A stretch of 64,000 nt of DNA from TMED14 sp003507115 (GTDB lineage Bacteria; Bacteroidota; Bacteroidia; Flavobacteriales; Schleiferiaceae). Location: NCBI GenBank assembly GCA_943787925.1, contig CALSOH010000002.1:1-64000 (forward strand), written 5' to 3'. Shown here in pieces: positions 56,532-64,000 of the stretch. Below the pieces are notes generated by a model that searched no databases, was not told the origin of the DNA, and saw only the letters and a list, made by a program, of their open reading frames with translations. Every line of letters starts with the position of its first letter. Position 1 is the first letter of the stretch. The translations under genes were made by a program, and so were the position numbers.

Positions 56532-57002
56532 ATGGCCACCGGCCAACGCGGAACCCTCTCCTTGGAAGGCATTCCTTCGGCACGCGGCAAACGCTTTGCG
56601 CTTGTGGTTTCCGAATGGAATGCGCACATCACCGATGCGTTGGCGCAAGGAGCCCGGGACACCCTCGTTCACCTGGGCGTAAAGTCTGAAGACATTGAAA
56701 ATTTTGCTGTTCCGGGAAGCTTTGAGCTCATCCACGGTTGCAAGGTTGTTGCCTCTAGCTTGGAATACGACGCAGTCATCGCTATTGGCTCCGTGATTCG
56801 TGGCGAAACCGCCCACTTTGACTTTGTATGCCAAGGGGTTACCCACGGCATCGCCGAACTCAATGCCCACGGTAAAACACCGGTCATATTCTGTGTCCTC
56901 ACGGACGATACGGAGCAACAAAGCCTGGACCGCTGCGGCGGAAAACTGGGCAACAAGGGCGACGAAGCGGCGGTAGCGGCGGTAAAAATGGCCCAATTCT
57001 AG
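56532..57002 (+). CDS. ribH: 6,7-dimethyl-8-ribityllumazine synthase
   Basis: 156 aa. The substrate-binding strand is ALVVSEWNAHITDAL, then NFAVPGSFELIHG, AVIAIGSVIRGETAHFDFVC with the phosphate-binding and catalytic residues (R/H of RGETAHFD), and VIFCVLTDDTEQQSLDR. It joins the pyrimidine intermediate and dihydroxybutanone phosphate in riboflavin synthesis. The last gene of the unit with the TPR protein. Confidence 0.95.
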   Translation: MATGQRGTLSLEGIPSARGKRFALVVSEWNAHITDALAQGARDTLVHLGVKSEDIENFAVPGSFELIHGCKVVASSLEYDAVIAIGSVIRGETAHFDFVCQGVTHGIAELNAHGKTPVIFCVLTDDTEQQSLDRCGGKLGNKGDEAAVAAVKMAQF

Positions 57003-57019
57003 GGACATTTTAGGTTCGG

Positions 57020-57045
57020 TTTGTGCGAATAAACCGCCATCTTTG
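57020..57045 (+). promoter_or_regulatory. Candidate promoter of the phosphohexomutase gene at 57.05 kb
   Basis: TTTG at 57020-57023 and CATCTTTG at 57038-57045 (one mismatch to TAnnTTTG) with a short 14-base spacer; the ATG is 5 bases after the -7 box. Confidence 0.35.
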
Positions 57046-57050
57046 TATAC

Positions 57051-58784
57051 ATGCAGTTAGATCCTCAAGCAAAGCGCCAGGCAGAAACTTGGCTCGCTAG
57101 CTCCATAGCCGAGTCCGATAAAGCGGTTATCCGCTCATGGATGGATACGGATCCTGCTGCGCTCAACGAAGCATTTTACACCGATCTTGAATTTGGCACG
57201 GGAGGACTGCGGGGCATCATGCGCTTGGGCTCCAACGGCATCAACAAGTACACCCTCGGTCTAGCCACCCAAGGACTGGCCAACTACCTTCTTCATCACA
57301 TCCGCCTCCATGTTCGTGTGGCCATTGCCTACGACTCGCGCAACCAAAGCGACACCTTGGCCCGCGATGTCGCCCAAGTGCTCGCCGCCAATGGTATTCA
57401 TGTCTTCCTCTTTCCCTCCCTACGCCCCACGCCCCAATTGAGTTTTTCCGTGCGGCAGTACGGATGCCATGCCGGCATCGTCTTAACGGCTTCCCACAAC
57501 CCGAAGGAGTACAATGGGTACAAGGTGTACTGGGATGATGGCGGCCAACTCGTTCCTCCGCATGACCAGGCCATCCTGCGGGCTGTGCGCGACATCCAGT
57601 TGGACGACATCCGATGGGAAGGTGGCGAAGACCGCATCGCCGAGTTTGGGGAAGATGCCGACCAAGAGTACCTCCAAAAAGTCGCCCAATTGAGCATGAA
57701 CCCAGGGATGGGAAATGCGAATTTAAACCTCGTCTTCACGGCCCTGCACGGCACCTCCATCACCATGGTGCCCCCAGCGCTAGAGCGCTTTGGCTTTAAA
57801 AATGTGCACGTCTTGGAAGCCCAAGCCACCCCTGACGGGAACTTCCCCACGGTGCAATCACCCAACCCGGAAGAGCCTGCCGCCTTGGCTTTGGCCATTG
57901 AGAAGGCCCAAGAACTCCACGCCGACATGGTCATTGGCTGCGATCCCGATACGGATCGCGTGGGCATTGCCGTGCGCAACGACCACCAGGACATGGTTAT
58001 ACTGAATGGAAACCAGGCCGCTTCCGTATTGGTCGATTATGTGCTGCACCAGCACCAAGCCCAAGGCAGCATGCCCGATAACCCCTTTGTGGCGAGTACC
58101 GTGGTCACAACCCCCCTGCTGGAACGCATCGCTAGCAGCTACGGTGTTCCCACCTACCACACCCTGACGGGCTTCAAATGGATTGCGGATTTGATCCGAC
58201 GCTACGAAGGTCAGCAGACCTTCGTTGTGGGCGGAGAAGAGTCCTACGGCTACCTCGTCGGCGACTTTGTGCGCGACAAGGATGCCGTGTCCTCCGCAGC
58301 GATGCTCGCCGAAGCGGCCGCCTGGAATAAGGCGAAGGGCTCCAGCTTCTACGAACACCTCTTGCAGCTCTACGTGAAGCACGGGGTGCACCACGAGTCC
58401 CTGCTCAGCGTAACCAAAAAAGGCCGCGAAGGCGCCGAAGCCATCGCCGGCATCATGGAGCGCTTCCGCAGCGCGCCCCCTGCAGAATTGGCCGGAATGG
58501 CGGTCGAAGCCATCCTTGACTTCAAGACAGGCCTCACCACCTATTTGGCGGATGGACGCCAGGAGACGATTGATTTGCCCGCCTCCAATGTCATTCAGTT
58601 GCGTTTGGCCAATGGCGACCGCGTGACCGCGCGCCCAAGCGGCACCGAGCCCAAAATCAAGTACTACTTCTGCGCCCTGGGACCCCATTTGGATCCCGAC
58701 CAGCCCGCCCAGCAGTACCGCGCCCATCGCAGCGAACTGGAAGCCCGCATCGCCGCCTACACCGAAGTCATCACGGCCCTCTAA
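57051..58784 (+). CDS. Phospho-sugar mutase (phosphoglucomutase/phosphomannomutase)
   Basis: 577 aa, the long PgcA/PGM2-like form. It has LEFGTGGLRGIMRLGSN near the N-terminus, phosphoserine loop LTASHNPKEYNGYK (S148), magnesium loop GCDPDTDRVGIAV (D298, D300, D302), sugar-specificity loop GGEESYGYLVGDFVRDKDAV and C-terminal phosphate loop RPSGTEPKIKYY. It interconverts hexose-1-P and hexose-6-P, supplying sugar nucleotides. It is the second alpha-phosphohexomutase in the window; the other is the GlmM-like enzyme. Confidence 0.92.
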   Translation: MQLDPQAKRQAETWLASSIAESDKAVIRSWMDTDPAALNEAFYTDLEFGTGGLRGIMRLGSNGINKYTLGLATQGLANYLLHHIRLHVRVAIAYDSRNQSDTLARDVAQVLAANGIHVFLFPSLRPTPQLSFSVRQYGCHAGIVLTASHNPKEYNGYKVYWDDGGQLVPPHDQAILRAVRDIQLDDIRWEGGEDRIAEFGEDADQEYLQKVAQLSMNPGMGNANLNLVFTALHGTSITMVPPALERFGFKNVHVLEAQATPDGNFPTVQSPNPEEPAALALAIEKAQELHADMVIGCDPDTDRVGIAVRNDHQDMVILNGNQAASVLVDYVLHQHQAQGSMPDNPFVASTVVTTPLLERIASSYGVPTYHTLTGFKWIADLIRRYEGQQTFVVGGEESYGYLVGDFVRDKDAVSSAAMLAEAAAWNKAKGSSFYEHLLQLYVKHGVHHESLLSVTKKGREGAEAIAGIMERFRSAPPAELAGMAVEAILDFKTGLTTYLADGRQETIDLPASNVIQLRLANGDRVTARPSGTEPKIKYYFCALGPHLDPDQPAQQYRAHRSELEARIAAYTEVITAL

Positions 58785-58823
58785 GCCGTTGCATCCCGCA
58801 GACTGCGGCACTACCTTGGAGGG

Positions 58824-60164
58824 ATGAAACGTTGGCTCCTCTCACTCATTCCGCTCATGACGCTTTCCAGCTCGGCTTTTGCCCAAACGGGCGCAGATTC
58901 GGATATCTTCTACAACGCGCGCATTGTCTTTAGCGACCAGCATACGATGTATTTTCAATTGGCACTTGGGCCCGGCCAAGGCGCGTCCCAAGGCAGCTGT
59001 TTTGTCATCAATGGCGAAGAATGGCTGGCTCTAACTTCCCTGGGCAGCGACCAAGCGGGTATTTCGCATTGGGCCTTTCCCTTTCAGTCCGAATTGACGA
59101 TTCAGCCTACAGAAGGCGGCCAGCTAGAAGGCTTCTTCATCAAAACCGAAACAGGCGAGCGCTTTCCCTTCTTCGCCGAATCCGCCACCGTCATAGAATG
59201 CGATGCGCAGATGCAGCACAAGCGCTTTCCGGAGGGCCTCTTTGGCCAAAGCACTTTTGACAGCCCGCGTCATCCCCTGGCTGAGCGCTACGACCTGCGC
59301 CTTCGCGCCGGAAAAGAAAACGAAGTCCACGCGGTGGGCGAATTCTTCACCCACCCCTCCGGAGAAATCCGAGGAAGCATCTTGACCCAAACAGGCGACT
59401 ACCGCTACCTCGCCGGCAACCGCTACGGCAACCGCATCTTCCTGAGCACCTTTGACGGGGTGCACTGCTACACCTTTACGATGGCGTTGGAGGCCGACGG
59501 CAGCCTGAGTGGGACACACTTCAGCGGCGTCAGCTACCGGGAGGATTTCAGTGGGTCGCCCAACCCGGATGCCCGTCTGGACAATCCCTACGCCATTACA
59601 ACGGCCACGGAGGCGAGTTTGGACCTCACCCTTCCAGAGTACGCCAGTGGCGCGCCCTTTCGTATCCTAACCGGGCAAGGCAAGGTGACCCTCATCCAAG
59701 TCATGGGTTCCTGGTGCCCCAACTGCCTAGATGAATCGGCCTTCTTCAAAGAGCTGGCCGCGTTGGACGGGCTGGAAGTGTATGCGCTGGCCTTTGAACG
59801 GTCGGCGGACCGCGAGGCGGCCAAGCCGGCGATTGCACGCGTGGCGAGCTACCTCGACCTGCCCTACCCCATCCTCTTTGCGGGACGCGCGGAGCGTGGG
59901 GCCGTAGAAAAGGTTCTTCCCATTGAGAACTTCATCTCCTACCCGACCTACTTGCTCTACGACCGCCAAGGCCGCTTAATCGAGGTCCATGCGGGCTTCT
60001 CGGGTCCCGCGACGAGCGGCTGGAAAGCCTACTCGGAGCAGATGTACGTCACCCTGGATGAACTATTGGAAGGCCAGCCCCTAAATGGCTTCGCCCAAAC
60101 TTTTCAAGCAGCTCAAAGCCAAGCCTCCGCGCGACCTGGATGCGGTGGTGCACGACCTGCATGA
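58824..60164 (+). CDS. Exported protein with C-terminal thioredoxin-like (TlpA/AhpC) domain
   Basis: 446 aa. A signal peptide (LSLIPLMTLSSSAFAQ) is followed by about 260 residues of strand-rich sequence that I cannot assign. A thioredoxin-like domain follows with the redox motif W297-C298-P-N-C301 (VMGSWCPNCLDESAFFKEL) and a cis-proline segment (FISYPTYLLYDRQGRL). Probably a periplasmic thiol:disulfide reductant. The tail after LLEGQPLN is odd: its last 80 bases overlap the next gene's start and read as low-quality sequence, so the true end may be near 60085. A TACCTTGG box lies 4 bases before the ATG. Confidence 0.8.
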   Translation: MKRWLLSLIPLMTLSSSAFAQTGADSDIFYNARIVFSDQHTMYFQLALGPGQGASQGSCFVINGEEWLALTSLGSDQAGISHWAFPFQSELTIQPTEGGQLEGFFIKTETGERFPFFAESATVIECDAQMQHKRFPEGLFGQSTFDSPRHPLAERYDLRLRAGKENEVHAVGEFFTHPSGEIRGSILTQTGDYRYLAGNRYGNRIFLSTFDGVHCYTFTMALEADGSLSGTHFSGVSYREDFSGSPNPDARLDNPYAITTATEASLDLTLPEYASGAPFRILTGQGKVTLIQVMGSWCPNCLDESAFFKELAALDGLEVYALAFERSADREAAKPAIARVASYLDLPYPILFAGRAERGAVEKVLPIENFISYPTYLLYDRQGRLIEVHAGFSGPATSGWKAYSEQMYVTLDELLEGQPLNGFAQTFQAAQSQASARPGCGGARPA

Positions 60165-60585
60165 CCAGGCCTTTAAGAAAATCGATTGCCTCGACTGCGC
60201 CAATTGCTGCAAGACCACGGGCCCGCTGTGGACCGACCGCGACCGAGAGCGCGTGGCGAAACATCTGGGCATGAAAACGGCTGCGTTTGAAACGCAGTAC
60301 CTCCGGGTAGATGAAGATCAGGACTGGGTCCTGCAGACCCTGCCTTGCCCCTTCTTGGGGGCGGACAACTACTGTTCGATCTATGACGTTCGGCCCAAAG
60401 CCTGCCGTGAATACCCCCACACGGACCGCGTCAAGCAGCACCAGATCTTGGGCCTCATGGAAAAGAATGCGGCCATCTGCCCCGCCGTGGAGCACATCGT
60501 CCTAAAAATGGAAGCCCTCTACCTTACAGCTGGGCCTTCCGCGGAGTCAGGAAAGCAATCAAAACGACCGCGACGCAGCCGATGA
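60085..60585 (+). CDS. YkgJ-family cysteine cluster protein
   Basis: 166 aa. The cysteine cluster is DCLDCANCCKTTGPLW (C35, C38, C41, C42), followed by PCPFLGADNYCSIYDVRPKA with C107 in ACREYP, then ICPAVEH. This is the CxxCxxCC...C...C...C pattern of UPF0153/YkgJ proteins, thought to bind zinc or an Fe-S cluster. The start overlaps the previous gene by 80 bases and the 3' end overlaps the convergent symporter gene by about 60, so its last 20 residues may not be conserved. Function unknown. Confidence 0.8.
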   Translation: MASPKLFKQLKAKPPRDLDAVVHDLHDQAFKKIDCLDCANCCKTTGPLWTDRDRERVAKHLGMKTAAFETQYLRVDEDQDWVLQTLPCPFLGADNYCSIYDVRPKACREYPHTDRVKQHQILGLMEKNAAICPAVEHIVLKMEALYLTAGPSAESGKQSKRPRRSR

Positions 60586-62190
60586 GGTTGTACCAGAGGT
60601 AGCCCAAATCCACATAGCCCATCACATTGGCGGTATGCAATAGCGCCACGATGAGCTGCGCACAGAGGCCGCCGTAGAAGACTTTGCTTTCGGGCAATTT
60701 GGGGAAGAGCCACGCGCAGACGAAGAGGCCCAAGATGGGGCCATAGAAGAGCGAGCCAATCATGTTGACGAGCTGGATGAGGTTTTCGGCCAAGCTCGCA
60801 CTCAAGGCCACCCCAAGGGCCGCCAGGCCCCAGAATCCGGTGAGCATGCGCGACAAGCAGCAAAGAGGGTCTGTTCGGACCACCCAAAGACCCGACCAAA
60901 ATCGATCACCGTCGTGGCCGACAGAGCGTTAAGTTCGGCACTAGCACTAGACATGGCCCCTGCGAGGATCACCGCCAGCAAGAGCCCAAGCATGCCTGAG
61001 GGCAAGGCTTTCAGCGCCCAGCCCAAAAAGACATAGTCCGTGTCCTTCGTCTCAAGATGGGGATACGCCTGTTTCACCTCTTGAACCGCGGCCTCCTTGA
61101 GTACCAACCGCTGGCTTTCCATGGCCTGCAACTGCAAAGCATTGTCAGCGCCCTGCACGAAGGCCGTCGCCGCTTGACGCCGTTCGGCCTGGAGCGCTTT
61201 CCACGCCTGATCGACTCCTTGATGGTCAGGGTTTTCTTCCCAAACTTGACGGACGGCCGGATTATGCCAAAGTGGCTCCTCAGTAAAATGCATGTTGGTA
61301 AATAGCAGCAATCCCAGCCCCAAGATGAATAGTTGCATAGGGATTTTGATTAGGCCAGTCATGCTCATTCCGATGCGGATTTCGCGAAGACTCTTCCCAC
61401 CGAGGTAACGGCCCACCTGGCTTTGGTCCGTGCCGAAGTAGGACATAGCCAGAAAGAAGCCGCCGGCTAGCCCGGACCACACGGTATAGCGGTTCGCCGG
61501 GTCGATCGACCAATCCAAAACTTTGGTCCGCTCATAGACGGCCATTAAATCCCAGGATTCCGCCAGACCCACCCCTTCCGGCATGCGTTCCACCAAAAAA
61601 TAGGCGGCTGCAAATAGTCCACTGAAGATGACCGTCATTTGGGCTGTCTGGGTCACCCCCACGGCCTTGTACCCCCCAAATACGGTATAGAAGACCACGA
61701 CCGCCCCGGTGAGTACGATGGTGGTATTCAAATCCCACCCTAGGACCGCGGACAAGACAATGCCGGGCGCATAGAGGGTGATGCCTGCGGCCAAGCTTCG
61801 AGACATCAGAAAGAGCGCAGCGGCCAGTAAACGCACCCGAGATCCAAAGACATTTTCTAGGTAGCCATAGGCTGTCCCGACGCCCGCGGCCATATATCTC
61901 GGGACGATCCAGACGCCGATGACCAACAAGGCAATGGGCATCCCAAAGTAGAATTGTGCAAAGCCCAAACCATCCGAAAAACCCTGACCGGGGGTGGAAA
62001 TAAAGGTGATCGCCGAGGCTTGTGTTGCGATGATACCTAGTCCAATGGTGGCCCAATGGCTTTCATGCTTACCCGTCAAAAACTCTAAGCCAGTGGAGCG
62101 CTGACGCGTTTTCCACATGCCATAGAAGGCGATGAGTCCGATCGTCCCAGAGAGGGCCCACCAGTCGAGGGCCGTTAGTTCACTTCCCAT
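60524..62190 (-). CDS. Sodium:solute symporter family protein (one frameshift)
   Basis: About 555 aa across two frames joined near 60860-60875 (FGWSEQTLFAA continuing as LSRMLTGFWGLAALG). It has some thirteen membrane helices, with the SSS signature region in GKHESHWATIGLGIIATQAS, ATQASAITFISTPGQGFSDG and AVILAGAMSSASAELNALSA. An extra hydrophilic loop of about 70 residues (residues 305-375, rich in Gln and Ala) lies between helices, as in several Bacteroidota SSS proteins. The substrate is not evident; sialic acid, sugars or amino acids are all transported by relatives. It overlaps the PIG-L gene by 11 bases. Confidence 0.8.
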
Positions 62191-64000
62191 GCCCAGCGGT
62201 TTGGAAGGCTAGGAGGTTAGCCAGAATGCGGTAGGCGCCTGGCACGCCAGCACGCCATTCTCGAAAGAGGGACAAACCACAGTAGGTCACTTGTCCTTCA
62301 CCCGAAGGGGCCGTGATCCATGCGCCTTGCTTGGGGGTTTCGCCTGGGTCGGCCCATTCCAATAAAGGGACAAAGGCTTTGTCCCACTCGCTCGCAAAGT
62401 AGAGTCCGCGCTCTTGCACCCACCCGGCAAAGTCCGCCTCTGAAAGGGCGTTGGGATAGGTCATCATGGGGTGCGTGGGCGCCAGGAAGGTCGCGGGCGT
62501 TTCCTCCACCGTCACGCGATCGCGTCCCAGCTTGAAGGGCACGGGGCCCATATGGTCGGTCACTTGGTCGCGCGTGGCCGTGTTGTACTGGATAATGAGG
62601 TGGCCCCCGTTCTGGACCCAATTCTCCAGCACGGGTTGCGCCGCCACCAGTCCTTGGTTCACATTAAAGGCCCGAATGCCCAACACCACCGAGGTCAATC
62701 CCTTCAAATCCTCTAGGGTCAAGGTCGCGGCATTCAAGCGCTTGACCTCCACCCCAAGTTGCTTCATGGCTTCCGGCGCATCGTCACCCGCCCCGTCGAT
62801 GTATCCCACCTGCAAGCCTTTAGGAACCGCAATGTCTGCCGTTACGATAGGCAAGCTGCCGTCCACCCACACTTCCTGGTGGGGAATGTGGTCGTAGCGA
62901 ATGGGTATGGCCGTCATTAGCGGGACTTCATCGCCGTGGAGGTAGGCTGTGAGGCTTCCGCGGGTTTGTCCGGCTTTACCGCGCGTAGGCTTCCTCACGG
63001 CGATCGAAAGGTGCATCACCGACTGGCCCGCTAGGAAGCGTACAGCGCTGTCTTTACCGACGAACACCCCATCCCCTTGAAAATCCAGCCGCACGGATTC
63101 TTCGGGGAGGGCCCCGTAGCGGTGAAGGTGGACGTTCAGGGTGGCACTACCACCTACCACCAGGCAGGGAACGTCGTAACTGATCGAATACCGCGGCGTC
63201 AACTGCACCGGGCGGCGGAGCTCCCCTTTGATGCGGTCCGACGTGACGTATTCCGGGCTAAGCACAACGGTCTGGGGCCAGAGTCCATCGGCGTTGGCCA
63301 CTTCCAGGACCATACCGCCTTCCTGACCGTTGGCGTAGAGGTTGGCGGGGAAGCTGTAGGTTTTACCGGGTTGTAAAAAAGTATACGGCGGGATATGTGC
63401 CCCCGAATTCTTGTCTAGAGCGCGCCGAACTCGAATCGCTTCCGCCGACTCGTTGATGACGGTGACCCGTGCCTGTAGAGAATCGACGAGGTAGGGCGAG
63501 TCGGCTGTCCATTCTGCATACAGTCCGGGGATGGGCATAGGGGCCGAACTTGCTACAAATGTCGGCGGGGTCCAATCGATGGGTTCGCCTTTGAGCAGTC
63601 GAAGGTATTCCGTGCGCTCTCCGCGGTCCGTGATGCCCGCAAAGCCCTGGGACTTATGCATTCCCCGCGCCAAGGTTCCAATTTCCAAAGAGGATTGGCC
63701 CAATTCGGGAATGAAGCCGCCGATTTGCAGCACTTCGAGTGAATCGCCGGAGACGGCATTTTCGAGGTCTTTCGCCCACCAAGAGGAGGTATTCCAGTAG
63801 AGGGCCTTGGGGGCATATCCGCCGCGGCGCCCCATAGATTGGAGGCGTTCAAAAGCTCGGATAGCGAGAACAGCGGAGGCCGTGTGGTGGCCGTGCCCAG
63901 CGCGTGAGTCCGGAGGAAAGCGGGTGACGATGACGTCCGGTTTAAATTCCTTCACCACCGCCTCGATGCGCGCGAGCACCTCGTTTTCATTCCACTTTTC
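62180..64000 (-). CDS. PIG-L family deacetylase, large Bacteroidota form (5' end outside window)
   Basis: At least 606 residues are visible; the frame is open to the right edge (EKWNENEVLARIEAVVKEFK), so the N-terminus with the first metal motif is missing. Present are VIVTRFPPDSRAGHGHHTAS, whose GHxxH pattern gives the later zinc ligands, an immunoglobulin-like middle (VQLTPRYSISYDVPCLVVGG) and a C-terminal GATase-like region (PKGLQVGYIDGAGDDAPEAM, VVLGIRAFNVNQGLVAAQPV, YCGLSLFREWRAGVPGAYRI). This three-part architecture occurs in roughly 800-residue Bacteroidota proteins annotated as LmbE/PIG-L deacetylases of N-acetylglucosamine-type substrates. It is upstream of, and coupled to, the symporter, which may import its substrate or product. 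Confidence 0.85.
   Translation of the reverse strand, partial: EKWNENEVLARIEAVVKEFKPDVIVTRFPPDSRAGHGHHTASAVLAIRAFERLQSMGRRGGYAPKALYWNTSSWWAKDLENAVSGDSLEVLQIGGFIPELGQSSLEIGTLARGMHKSQGFAGITDRGERTEYLRLLKGEPIDWTPPTFVASSAPMPIPGLYAEWTADSPYLVDSLQARVTVINESAEAIRVRRALDKNSGAHIPPYTFLQPGKTYSFPANLYANGQEGGMVLEVANADGLWPQTVVLSPEYVTSDRIKGELRRPVQLTPRYSISYDVPCLVVGGSATLNVHLHRYGALPEESVRLDFQGDGVFVGKDSAVRFLAGQSVMHLSIAVRKPTRGKAGQTRGSLTAYLHGDEVPLMTAIPIRYDHIPHQEVWVDGSLPIVTADIAVPKGLQVGYIDGAGDDAPEAMKQLGVEVKRLNAATLTLEDLKGLTSVVLGIRAFNVNQGLVAAQPVLENWVQNGGHLIIQYNTATRDQVTDHMGPVPFKLGRDRVTVEETPATFLAPTHPMMTYPNALSEADFAGWVQERGLYFASEWDKAFVPLLEWADPGETPKQGAWITAPSGEGQVTYCGLSLFREWRAGVPGAYRILANLLAFQTAGHGK

Overview
The window looks like a Bacteroidota chromosome, most likely Flavobacteriales-related. 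The evidence is two gene products with type IX secretion (T9SS) C-terminal signals and one CHU_C gliding-type C-terminus, a GldI-like FKBP lipoprotein, DUF349 and DUF368 proteins, long SLBB outer-membrane export proteins, and many start sites preceded by the Bacteroidota -7 box TAnnTTTG. No rRNA, complete tRNA, CRISPR array or insertion sequence was found.

Region 1 (1-6.6 kb) is AT-rich and reads leftwards from one promoter: Wzx-type flippase, EpsG/Wzy-like polymerase, GT2 glycosyltransferase, methyltransferase, nucleotidyltransferase-like protein and the first codons of a further glycosyltransferase. A Wzz-domain protein is divergent on the other side of that promoter. It looks like the variable, strain-specific block of a surface polysaccharide locus.

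Region 2 (6.7-21.7 kb) has markedly higher G+C and continues the polysaccharide locus on the minus strand. In transcription order it holds WcaJ-type sugar transferase, AmsE-like GT2, SLBB exporter 2, Wzz 2, an unknown protein, a Wzy-like polymerase, a Wzi-like outer-membrane protein and SLBB exporter 1. Most junctions are 4-base ATGA overlaps. A second minus-strand unit (17.9-21.6 kb) encodes a secreted protein, a methyltransferase, a Wzx flippase fused to a GT2 domain and a small protein. Region 3 (21.7-23.1 kb) is an acyltransferase plus TerC pair.

Region 4 (23.3-33.9 kb) encodes two very large secreted proteins: a fibronectin-III/MAM/PKD protein with a T9SS tail and a beta-propeller/PKD protein with a CHU_C tail. 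A THUMP-like methyltransferase lies between them. Between 6.7 and 33.9 kb at least 30 reading-frame breaks interrupt clearly recognisable genes, often at or near short homopolymers. I suspect base-level assembly errors more than true decay. Genes broken three or more times are typed as pseudogene here; genes broken once are left as CDS with the break stated.

Region 5 (34-43.8 kb) is clean, high-G+C housekeeping: cysteine desulfurase, phosphohexomutase, TPR protein, DUF368 lipid-carrier transporter, AroE, DUF349 protein and UvrB. Region 6 (43.8-49.6 kb) is accessory and partly lower in G+C. It contains a membrane protein, a tandem SnoaL-like protein, and two successive couplets of 'secreted protein followed by a mini-protein ending in a PLDGG-transmembrane-basic tail'. 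Region 7 (49.8-64 kb) is again housekeeping: SemiSWEET, two cyclophilin-FKBP fusions, GldI-like lipoprotein, NrnA, Ndk, DUF721, RecF, a TPR protein, RibH, a second phosphohexomutase, thioredoxin-like and YkgJ-like proteins, a sodium/solute symporter and a PIG-L deacetylase that runs off the right edge.
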